Assembly: GCA_947561395.2 (NCBI GenBank)
Contig: OX387193.1
Location: forward strand, 1,054,001 to 1,118,000
Reading direction: 5' to 3'
DNA: 64,000 nt
Source of the DNA: Buxus sempervirens
Taxonomy: Eukaryota; Streptophyta; Magnoliopsida; Buxales; Buxaceae
The position numbers and the translations under genes were made by a program. Below are positions 54,904-64,000 of the stretch, piece by piece (positions within the stretch are counted from its first letter, which is position 1; the number at the start of each line of letters is the position of its first letter). Below the pieces are notes generated by a model, which saw only the letters and a program-made list of their open reading frames with translations, was not told the DNA's origin and made no database searches.

Positions 54904-55756
54904 ATGTTTCAGGATGGGGTGTACTCCACAGCGGCTGAAAGAGAACCTTTAAGGGGCCAAGACTCTCTTCCTACGACGACAACAAAAAGGAAAAGGATCA
55001 AGAACAAGAGGAGGTTCAGCGATCAACAAATCAGATCACTTGAATCCATATTCGAGTCAGAGTCGAAGCTTGAGCCTCGTAAGAAAATTCAGCTGGCAAA
55101 AGAGCTGGGACTTCAGCCTCGCCAAATCGCTATCTGGTTCCAGAATAGGAGAGCTAGATGGAAATCAAAGCAGCTTGAGCGAGACTACAGCATACTAAGA
55201 GCCAGCTATGATGGTCTAGCATCCCGGTTTGAATCACTGAACAAAGAAAACCATTCCCTGCTTTTACAGGTGCAATTCTGTTTCTTCTTTTGCCTTCTAA
55301 TTAAAGGTCTATTTGTAATTAACATAGACGAATCTGGTTCAGAGGTTCCTGATTCTAATCCCTATTATTCGCTTACAATTTCTTGGATTTCAACAGTTGC
55401 AGAAGCTTACCAATCTTCTGGAAAAGCCACAAGAGGCCAGCAGGTGTTGCGGGTCAGATGTGGCCGGAAACAGCACAGACGGGGACTCAGAGATTGGTGT
55501 TGGCAAGATTGAAGCCGAAGTGAAGAAGCCCGTCCAATACATGGAAGGGTCGGACTACAAAATGAGCATGTGCTCGGACGATGAGAACAGCAACATCAAT
55601 GGTTACTTTGGGCAGGAAGAAGAAACAGAGCTCCTAAACATGGTTGAGCCCGCAGATGGTTCCTTAACGACACCTGAAAGATGGTTTAGTTATGATTCAT
55701 GTGGTCAGTTTGATCAGTCATGTAGCGATTCACAGTGGTGGGACTTTTGGACTTGA
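54904..55756 (+). CDS. HD-Zip class I transcription factor, ATHB7/12 type
   Basis: Two exons (54904-55269 and 55397-55756; intron 126 bp, GT-AG, phase 0) encode 241 residues. The homeodomain covers about 32-89 after the basic [12 protein letters not shown], with the recognition helix [21 protein letters not shown] leucine zipper follows directly (residues about 90-130) and is completed across the exon junction ([13 protein letters not shown]). The acidic C terminus ends in WWDFWT, the usual activation-type tail of this class. Length and exon layout match Arabidopsis ATHB7 and ATHB12, which are induced by ABA and drought; that behaviour is inferred for this gene. An unspliced reading would run into the intron and end early with a different tail. 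Confidence 0.93.
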
Positions 55757-56239
55757 GCCAGGCCATCCCATCAATATCTTAGGACTTAGGAGGCTGGAAG
55801 TGAAGTTTAGTCCTTACTCTGCTTATAAGCCTCAAGGACGGTCTTTATTTTCTTTTATCGTTCCCCTTTTTCCTCTTAGTTGGTACAATCATGGGTGTGG
55901 TGAACAGGGCTGTTTCAGAACACAAGAGCATCCCGGAATGAGCTTTGGTGAATACTTACAGATCGCAGACATGTTTCATCCGTCCTACTGAAGCTACTGT
56001 GTTTCTATAGCTGATGATGTAAACGCCATTTCCAGATCTGGTAAGTTGTTGCGGATTAGTACCGATTTGAACCAATAGGAGAGACGTAGGATTAAGAAAT
56101 TAATGAAAACCAGATGGAGAGGATTAAAGAAAGGTGTCAGACGACTTAAAATGTAAGGGGGCCGGAGAAGCACAGGTTGTAGACTAGTGTATGTACAAGA
56201 TTTTGAGTGATGATGTTGCGCTAGTGTTGTTCCAGACTC
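55757..56239 (+). other. 3' UTR region of the HD-Zip gene
   Basis: Probable 3' UTR and downstream flank, up to the TIR element that starts near 56240. No other feature. Confidence 0.4.
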
Positions 56240-57498
56240 AGAACATTAGCAGTAGCTTTCCTATTCAAATTCCCTGTTTTAAGGGATTTGGTTCACTTTC
56301 TACTTTAGGGATTGTCATTTTAACAAACCACTTGCATCACATTTCCTATTTTCTTTCCCCATATTATTAAAATATTAGTTTTTCCAAAAGAACCTGATCT
56401 TTCCCCAAATTTCTTCACTTTTGTTCTAAACCCATCAATCCCACCTTCTCTCACGAGTAGAATCCAAATTATGCTCATCAACCAAAAATCTTATCCTAAC
56501 TTAAATGGAATGTATGTCTCACAACACCTTCTTGATTTGAGTTCTTTCTGCATCTCTAAATCCATGGAATCTTGACACTTTGAAAGGCTCTTCCTTGGAC
56601 GAACAACCTTTCAAGAACAGACCTCAATCCCTTTCTTGCTACAGCACAAGGTTTGAAGAAATTAAATATATACTTCCCACAAAATTCCAGAAACAAAAAG
56701 CTGATACTGTAATTCCCAAAGTAAACTGTTTCATCGCCAATGCAAGAATCACCAAGAAATACAACTTCAAGAAAATTATAAACGAGGTGAAAATCGATCT
56801 ACCCAGGAATCAGAATCAAGAAGGTTTAACAAAATTTTCCTCTTCCTTACAAATAACTGAACAATCATCTACTCTATCTTCGACCAGAGGAGGCATTTTC
56901 TGGTTCAGATTGACGTTTAGGGCTCTTGATTTCTACACAGGTTGATATCTAGGGCACTTAATTTTGGGAAAAGAAATGACAGGATTGGGGAAAAACACAG
57001 GTTCCGGAGAATTAAAATGCGATACCAAATTCGAACAGATCTCCAAACGATTCCTGTTCTTGTGGGATTTCTTGTGATTTCATGATCAAATCAACAAGAG
57101 AGGTCGGAAAATTAATTTGAACAACCATAGATCCTGTGATTTGATGAGCGTAGATCTGTCACATCTCGAGAGATCGTCTTCTTCCATGGATGAGGCATGA
57201 TCAACTGTTAAATCATCAAAGATGAAAGGAACCCAAAGATTGAAGAAAGAGAGAGAAGAGAGAAAGAGAAAAGCTCATTCTTTTCGTTGGAGCTCTCTTC
57301 CACACGAGGCTTTTCCGTGTTTAGGGGGTGCTACAATGACTCCCTAAATTTAGGGAGTCACTGTAGCACTTCCTTAAAATTTAGGTAATTGAAATAGGGA
57401 TAAGTAAACTGCTGCAAGATCATTTTTGTCAAAATCCCTATTTTGGTTCCCTGTTTTAAGGATAGGGAGCCTTATGGGTAAGCTGTTGCTAGTGCTCT
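56240..57498. mobile_element. 1.26-kb non-autonomous TIR element
   Basis: The left end AGAACATTAGCAGTAGCTTT...TTCCCTGTTTTAAGGGATTT and the right end, read inverted, AGAGCACTAGCAACAGCTTA...CCTTAAAACAGGGAACC are clear terminal inverted repeats of about 60 bp. A shorter palindrome (TGACTCCCTAAATTTAGGGAGTCA) lies near 57338-57361. No transposase is present. The GAGCA.TAGCAA-type ends are common in plant non-autonomous DNA elements. I did not find a clean target duplication. Confidence 0.6.
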
Positions 57499-58833
57499 TA
57501 GGCACACAAATGCATGAGTTTAGATAAGCATCAACATATTACCGAAGTTTTAACTCACTCCTACAAAATCCATGTATAAAGGCAAGAAAACATACTGAAA
57601 TTGTATAGACATCCCCAGTGAACGATAAATGAAAGAGAAACAAAAAACGGCAACTTGAATGAAGGGGAATAACCAAATGGAAGTCATACTCCCTTGAACA
57701 TGCAACTCTCAGAACATGTAAGGTAGCTCAAAGGATCCCAATTTCATGATCCTGAGAATTTACGAGCAATGATCTGTAAGACAACTTTCTAGGGATATCA
57801 AAAAAAATGTGCAAAATGCACATGAAGGCAGAAGCATCCGTTTTTCTCTTTTAAATTCCCATTTGGGTTTTTCCTCTCATTTTCATTCACTACTCTCCCC
57901 TAAACAGTATATCAGGAAGGAAGATACTCCGAAAGAATTTAGTGGGGTAAATCTTGCATTCCTCTGATGACCATTTATTCTCCATCTAGAAGTCAGCTTG
58001 AGACTTTTATGAACTTGGTGGTACAACCATGCCTTCGCTAAAATCTCAAGGCCTTTATGCAACCATGCCCTCACTAAAATCTCAAGGCCTTTATAGTATA
58101 GTTGTCTACCATGCACCATGTGATTATTGAACTCCTCCATGAATACAAATTGTTGGTGAGTTCTAATAAAAAAACTGCTCCTCCCCTTTGGACCGTATAT
58201 TGATACTATGATATTAAATAAAGAGAACTTCAACGATTCTGGCCCAAAAATCATTTCTGAAGAATATCCCTTCTAAAATTTGAATCACCACCCTATCCCT
58301 TAATATCTATCAGCCCATGTAAATATATGGGTTTAGGTTCATACGAGTAGGTGCACACCTGCAGAACAGCACGTGCTAGCCAAGACTTGAACCGTGTTAC
58401 CGTGGCACTTAATTTAGAAAGTGAAATAACACCTACCTGTCTGTACCACGTTCCTTTCAGCCTCATACAAGTGGTGCTACACAAGTGTTTCACCCATCAA
58501 CCGCTAGAGAGTTTTGAGGACAGAGAGAGTAACTTCATGTACATAGTTAGCCTGTAGTATATCCCAAGGCCAGTTCAAGAGAATTTTAGATGGTTAATTG
58601 CTCTTTTAACTCATTAAGTGAAATATCAGAAACTAAGACTCCTGCTAGGCCATTTGATTGGTCCATTCTAGTGGGTCTAAAAGGTCACTTTCTATAGCAA
58701 TTCGGACCAGATTCTGTTACGGAAATAAGAGTAGAGAATCATGACACACACCCAGAAACGATAAAAAAGCAGAAAAAACTGAGAGAAGGAAATATTACTA
58801 ACTTGGTCTCTTAATGCTCTGCCATAACCTTCA
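57499..58833. other. spacer with a 36-bp tandem duplication
   Basis: CAACCATGCCTTCGCTAAAATCTCAAGG-type sequence is repeated at 58024-58059 and 58060-58095. An open minus-strand stretch covering it (57883-58254) has no recognised family and no conserved motif. No gene is supported. Confidence 0.35.
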
Positions 58834-61433
58834 CTAGTCATGTGATAAATGACTTTGAGCTTGCACAAGCCTTTTCAATTCCTGCACAATTCCGGAGAAT
58901 AAAACCAGTGTTACCTGATAATGAACAAGTAAGCTTTATATTCCAAGTACGGGAATAAGTTTTTCATTATATACGTGTTCCCAGCAAAATCATATCTGAA
59001 TTCTTCTTCTAGTGAAGGCATGCCGTATGTGCTGAATTATTATAAGCGTAACTGACGCATGAGCTCTTCCTGGACCCTAAAACCCAAGACGTGAAGCCGG
59101 AGAGGGAAGCCCACGTAATAAAGGGCTTACCCAGAAAAATCATATCTGAATTCTTCTTCTACTAGAGCCCTAAGGTATGTGCTGAATTACTTAAGTGTAA
59201 CTGATGCATGAGCTCTTCCTGGACCCTGAAGCCCAAGAAATGAAGCCTGAGACCAAGCTGACATGATAAAGGGCTTAAAATATCCACAATCCAGCAGATT
59301 TTTTTAATAAATTAAAAAGTACTTTTTTCTCAAAATAAAAAGGAAACATGCAGCTCATAGAAGGGTGTTTAGGAAATTTTATTTATTTAAATGTTGAAGT
59401 GATAAATATCTCTCTTATAGAACAGCAAATCAAAATATATGTTAATTTTCTGGACTGAGTAGTTTTTGTTATTTGGATGCTGTAGGGGGAGAAGGAATAG
59501 AGGTGGCTGACGTTATGTATATAAATATATCCTTTCTAGCACCTGGAATAGAATTGCAAAACCTGATTTAAAGAATTTTTATAAATGCAAGGTTCTCATG
59601 GGGGATGCCTTATTTAAATTTATGCTTATCATTTCCAACAAAGTTTAATCATATCATCGCAACCTCTTTATACTCATTATATTTTCTGACAAGTGATTTT
59701 TTTTTTAGACCTCAAAAAAAAAAGTGATTTGAGAAACCCTGTTTGATAAGCAGGAAACCGCCCGCATTTTTCTACAATAAATGAACATTTATAGTGTTTA
59801 AAAAGGGTTGTGTCCAATCATTTACCTATTTAATTTCTGTTATGTTGAGCCACTTTTTCTTCACAAATTTACCGTTTAATCATTTAGATTGACATAAATT
59901 TAACTTTTTTATTGTCTGAAAACATGATTTCAGATTTCATTCAAACTTAAGCAGATTCCCAAATCCTGCTTTATCATTATTTTAGTAAATACCACTTATT
60001 CTTTACAAATTTCTGTTTAATCATAAGATGCCTATGGAGATTCTATGTTCAAACCAAGAGCAAGAAGTTATTTCTCAAAGTTACTAGATGTCATTACAAT
60101 CAATAATGGTAGAAGGAAAATCAAAAAGAGAAGAACAGATACTCCAAGCATTTTCATAATAACTTCTTCAAGCATTTTCTAAAAATTTTACCATATTGAT
60201 ATAGATGAAAATCAGGCTGAAGACAGATGGAAAAAGGAATTCATGATAGTTAAAACTTCAGATCCTGTATTCCACAAATGCTGACAGAGCTGGCAAACCC
60301 ATGGATAAATCCAACCTCAAGAAGTTTTTGTAAGTGAAATGAAACCTTCAATCACTTATGAAAATGAGGTCACTACTGGTCATTGAGTATCATGTGACAA
60401 ACTGGAGTGAAATATACCTTCTCTTGTTCTTGGGTGAATAAGTTAACAACTTGAACAGACAAAAAATCATTGCAGCAGAAAGGCATGGGTCATAATACAA
60501 GATAATAGTAACAGATGTTTTTATAAGGGGAATTGAGATTTTTTTTTCTCTTTTCCAAGTTTGAGCTTCGATCAGGAGCCTAATTTTTTAGCTCAAAGCT
60601 CATCTCATACCACCCGAGCCCCTAGCATGAGCCCAGTTAGCTTGGCACATTGATAGCCTTACTATTGTTGTTGCTTTTGACGTTGTTATGTTGTTAAAAC
60701 TATTCTCCTGCTATCACCAGTGAAACCTAGCATTAATTTGTGTCTAAATTGGAACTTTGTTACAGATAACACCAATATGCCATGCAACAATACGAATCTA
60801 CATAGTAAGATATCAGGCATAAAAATCTTCAACTACAAAAAATTTCACAATCCAAATTACAACGAGTTATACAAATATCAATAAGATTATAACGTAATAC
60901 ATAGTTCTTTAGACAATTTATGCCAAAGAAAAACGATGGCATAAAACATAAACGATTTCCAAACAAAAAATGCAACAAATAAATAACTCAATGCAAAGGA
61001 TTTGCCTTTTGGGAACCGATTTCTGGCAATGCAGCCATGTATAACATCAGTTGTGAACTCATCTAGATTATTCCCATTGTCAATTAAACGAAAACGGAAA
61101 AATATTCAAGAAACAGTAAGTTACAAGGTGAATAAACAGAAACCTCGAAAGCGGACAGGCACGCAACATCAAACACGCACTTAACCACGCCGATGGCTAT
61201 TTAAACGTTTAATCCTGGAAACAATAGCATTCCTGAATATTAGAACCTAACAACACATACAGAACTCAGAATCGAGATACAGATCTTTGAAAGGCAAAAG
61301 GTATTCTACCAGGAGATTCGAAATCGAGGAAGTTTGGACATGTAAGATTCGGTTGAATAGAGATCTCTTTCCATAAGCGGCTAGGGCTTGAAATGTCACA
61401 AGCGTTGAAGGAGAGGGAGTTGAGAAGCAACAT
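58834..61433 (-). CDS. candidate small spliced gene, 67 residues
   Basis: Three exons join in frame: 61310-61433 (MLLLNSLSFNACDISSPSRL..., donor G/GTAGAA), 60418-60449 (acceptor TGTTCAAG, VNLFTQEQEK, donor GTATAT) and 58834-58881 (acceptor TTGTGCAG, ELKRLVQAQSHLSHD and stop). The phases 1, 0 and 0 agree, which is unlikely for random sites but not proof. The first part could be a transit-like leader, rich in Ser, Leu and Asn; the end is a short charged helix. I do not recognise a family. Introns are 860 and 1,536 bp. CATATAGA-type sequence near 61482 could serve as a promoter. A non-coding transcript is the main alternative. Confidence 0.35.
58981..59275. repeat. two tandem copies of a 150-bp unit
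   Basis: CCAGCAAAATCATATCTGAA (58981) recurs at 59131 (CCAGAAAAATCATATCTGAA). Both copies continue through GCATGAGCTCTTCCTGGACC and end ATAAAGGGCTTA. If the small gene is real, this lies in its second intron. Confidence 0.8.
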
Positions 61434-62688
61434 TGAAGAATGAGACGGAGAGGTAGAGTTGGTGAAGATAGAGAGTCTTCTATATGGAGTTAATCACCTG
61501 GTTGAGGTTCTTCTTCGGATCACATCCTACTGCATCGTTGGATTGCGCGATCCCTCCATTCCTTGCTGCTGCCCGCGAAAGGTTCTGTGACGAATCCATC
61601 TCCCTCCAAGGCTGAGTACAGACAGTCACACGCTGCCTAGTTGTGACGGTCGACTCGGTAAGTTTGGGTTTGAATGACAGCTCGGTCCAGTGGTCTAAGG
61701 AGCCGCTATCCAGAAAGTGCAAGGGGGACATACGATTGAACAATCCGGACTCCGCAGTGGCCCCATTATTTTTGGATTATCGAGCTTTATATTCGAAGCC
61801 CAAACCAAGCCCTTTTACGTATTAGACGTTAAATTCAAACCCAGTCCTAAGCAGACCTCGCATTGAACCATTAATATGGTTTGTCTCGTTTAAAATGGCT
61901 CGACTAGGAAACACCCAAAATCATGTACCAATGCCTGAACCGGTGCTATGATTAATGCACACACTCTTTTTATGGGTGCAAACTAGGGATTGCAACGGAG
62001 CGGGTTTTGATGAACCGAAATCCACTCTTAAAGGTGTTTATCTAATACCAAACCCTAACACACCCCTATCAGGTTACTTGTTTGTTCTGCATATTCTTCC
62101 TAGTAGAAGGAAGCATATATATGCAAAACAAAAGGGTATGTGCATTGCTTCTAACCAACAATAAACACCGTTCATTTTGTAATGACATGCAAGAGTCTGG
62201 CCTCGTAGATGTGCAGAATAATAGAAGACGGAATTCGACATTCTAGACCATCAAATAGAAAGGTATGCACCATTGAGGTTGAAATACATATAAACCCTAA
62301 AAATAAAAGGGCCAGTGAACCCCTTGAGAGGTTGGAAAACCTCTAAAACAAAAAATTGGAGGAAACAACATTAAGGCTCTGTTTGGATGTCGAGAGAATA
62401 CAAGAAAGAGATGTGAGAAAAAAAAAGTTAAAGAAAAGTGAAGTAGAGGAAACTGAAAAATAATTTTTTCGATACTGTTGGGATGTTACAAGAAAATTTT
62501 ATAGTTTTAACATGGGTGTTGTAGTAACCAATTGCGTGGTCTTCTATCTTGTTATCCTTGAACATTCATCATTGGTAAGTCAGACATCTATGCAGACATG
62601 CACAATTCAAAAGAACTAGATCATTTTACTATGAAGCCTGTATAACATGTTCAACAGTACTAATATGTTTGATATATAGGAAGCAACT
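61434..62688. other. intergenic spacer
   Basis: Presumed promoter side of the small minus-strand gene, then AT-rich sequence. GGCTCTGTTTGGATG near 62375 resembles one end of a non-autonomous hAT element, but no partner end was found. Confidence 0.35.
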
Positions 62689-62855
62689 TTTTCTTTTTTT
62701 TGAATGAAAAATTGGAAGAAGTTTTATTGATCATCAAAACAATCCAGGTTCACATATCTTTCAGAAGCACAACCCATATTGTCCTCAATCACAATTTCAT
62801 TAATCTCTTGTGGGAGACGACCAAATCACAAACAGGAGAAACTCTCTAGAGCAAA
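62689..62855 (-). mobile_element. 167-bp 5'-truncated LINE or retrocopy
   Basis: ATATATAGGAAGCAACT flanks it exactly (62672-62688 and 62856-62872, 17 bp). The left side is T-rich, i.e. a poly-A tail on the minus strand. The minus strand reads an open C terminus containing GRLPQEINEIVIEDN, ERYVNLDCFDDQ, then a stop and AATAAAA-like sequence before the A run. It is either the end of a LINE ORF or of a host mRNA. Confidence 0.75.
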
Positions 62856-62872
62856 ATATATAGGAAGCAACT

Positions 62873-64000
62873 GCAATAAAATATAAAATAAAAAATAAAA
62901 AATTTTCACTTTTCATTGTAAGAGAGAGAGGAATTAAAAGGCCTCGACAGTATTTCTCATCTATGGATCGCAACCATACGTGAATAATGAAGATGACGTT
63001 TGTTCTAGCAGTAAATTCTGCGATGGTTTGCTTGACTTCAGACCCTCTCCACTATAGAAGCCCGTAAGGAACGGCGTTCTTACCAACAAAAAAAATGATT
63101 AAAAAAGGAACAAATAACAGAGACAGCAAGACAACATGTACATGTTTTACCTTTACAAGTGGCAATTTGGAATGTTCTCTCTTTCTTTCCTCCTCCTATT
63201 TTAATGAGCTTAATTATGGGGTATGAAAGTTACTTACTTACCACTTGCATGGTTTGTACTTTAGTGAAAGGAAGTGTAGGTTACGCAACTCATTTCAATA
63301 ATAGCCCAAAAATATCAATAACCATACCTAACTCATAGGACTGACAAACAAACTTTTATTATATTATCTTTAATGAAAAGGAAAAACCACACTTTGTTCT
63401 TCTACTTTGACCTCCACCTTTTTGATAGAACGACTTCCTAGTCAACAATCCTTTTTAATTTTCCTTTCATTTCATTAATGATGAATTAAGCATACATAGA
63501 TAATTTACTTTGAGTGGGAGACAATCTCGCATGCGTGCGTGCTTAACCCGGCCAAAACCATTAGCGCCAGCCTGAAATGAATTTCAGTACACAATTCCTC
63601 GAAGCTCAAGCTATTATTTCTTTATTATACACCAACCTCTAGTTATTCTCCAAGACGAAAAGTCATCCAATTGATTTTATAATTATGTCCATCAACAGCA
63701 AAAAGTTGGGTAGGTAGATCTGGAACCATAGTTTTGATTGCGGAGAGGTGTTTCCTTTCTTCTTCATTTTTCCTTTTTCTTTTTTTACACACCCACTCCC
63801 TTTCAAAGTCAAGTAAGAGACCTTCTGCGATTTGTTGGAAGAAATGGACAACTTACCAGCTGGTCTTGGTCAGTAGGAAAATGCATGAACTCGAGACATT
63901 TGAATAATATTATTAAAACATTTGTATGCATGCTTGAAAAGGGATATCCCCATAACAAACACAAAGGAGAAGAAGCAAGTTGAAAGCTATCCAATCCTGA
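62873..64000. other. terminal spacer
   Basis: AT-rich sequence with a GA patch at about 62923-62931. TTACCAACAAAAAAAA near 63081 resembles the small insertions elsewhere, but its flanks agree over only about 7 bases. No gene is supported up to the window edge. Confidence 0.3.

Noticed and set aside
56580..56945. 121-residue plus-strand frame inside the 56.2-57.5 kb element
   Set aside because: No family resemblance and no ATG start (the frame opens at TTG); probably chance in a non-autonomous transposon.
57883..58254. 123-residue minus-strand frame
   Set aside because: Contains an internal 12-residue duplication from a DNA tandem repeat, and no motif or neighbour supports it.
59691..59730. 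AAGTGATTT repeated around a T/A-rich insert
   Set aside because: Only 9 bases agree and the insert carries both T and A runs; too weak to add to the micro-insertion set.
63069..63110. TTACCAACAAAAAAAA with AAGGAAC on both sides
   Set aside because: A 7-base flank match in A-rich DNA can occur by chance.
1..64000. A novel multi-gene system or gene cluster
   Set aside because: The confident genes belong to unrelated, well-known plant families on both strands with transposon-filled spacing; nothing indicates co-function.

Overview
This is nuclear DNA from a flowering plant, most likely a dicot or basal angiosperm. The genes have GT-AG introns and belong to land-plant families. The spaces between them are AT-rich and full of transposon debris. 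I cannot name the species. I see no rRNA or tRNA gene, organelle segment or CRISPR array.

Six genes are well supported: a MYC2/bHLH14-type bHLH factor (+, 472-1929, intronless); a CRIB-domain RopGAP (-, 6426-11822, five exons, joins checked base by base); a SAUR (-, 26672-26986); a plant-specific multi-pass membrane protein (-, 28854-29786); an EBF1/2-type F-box protein (+, 31728-34164, with a 13-nt first exon); and a secreted glyoxal/aldehyde oxidase (-, 40832-42463). A seventh, an HD-Zip I factor of the ATHB7/12 type (+, 54904-55756, two exons), is equally clear. Weaker candidates are a 67-residue spliced small protein (-, 58834-61433), a spliced locus of which two coding exons are visible (-, 46875-47816), a conserved-looking terminal exon (-, 34582-34826) and a coding-like fragment near 4.6 kb.

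Region by region: 0-6 kb holds the bHLH gene followed by a field of foldback elements and MITEs. 6-12 kb is the RopGAP. 13-16 kb holds a TIR element with an internal 20-bp minisatellite, and a foldback. 16.6-24.8 kb is one CACTA transposon with exact ends and a 3-bp duplication; it carries a decayed Transposase_24 gene, a nested hAT-like element and a LINE piece. 25-26 kb has a second copy of that hAT-like family. 26.7-34.2 kb is gene-rich (SAUR, membrane protein, EBF). 36.6-39.3 kb is LINE debris, including a truncated LINE interrupted by a 1,251-bp solo-LTR-like insertion. 40.8-42.5 kb is the oxidase. 44.6-46.4 kb is a tandem duplication that shows one MITE's empty site. 54.9-57.5 kb is the HD-Zip gene with a TIR element just downstream. 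The last 6 kb is sparse.

The genes do not form a cluster or operon. Several belong to hormone circuits (jasmonate: MYC-type bHLH; ethylene: EBF; auxin: SAUR and ROP signalling; ABA/drought: HD-Zip I), but I take that as chance. The most unusual signal is a set of at least five tiny insertions (12-23 bp, essentially TACC plus poly-A), each bounded by a 12-19-bp target duplication. They look like extremely truncated LINE insertions, and one duplicates the stop codon of the bHLH gene.
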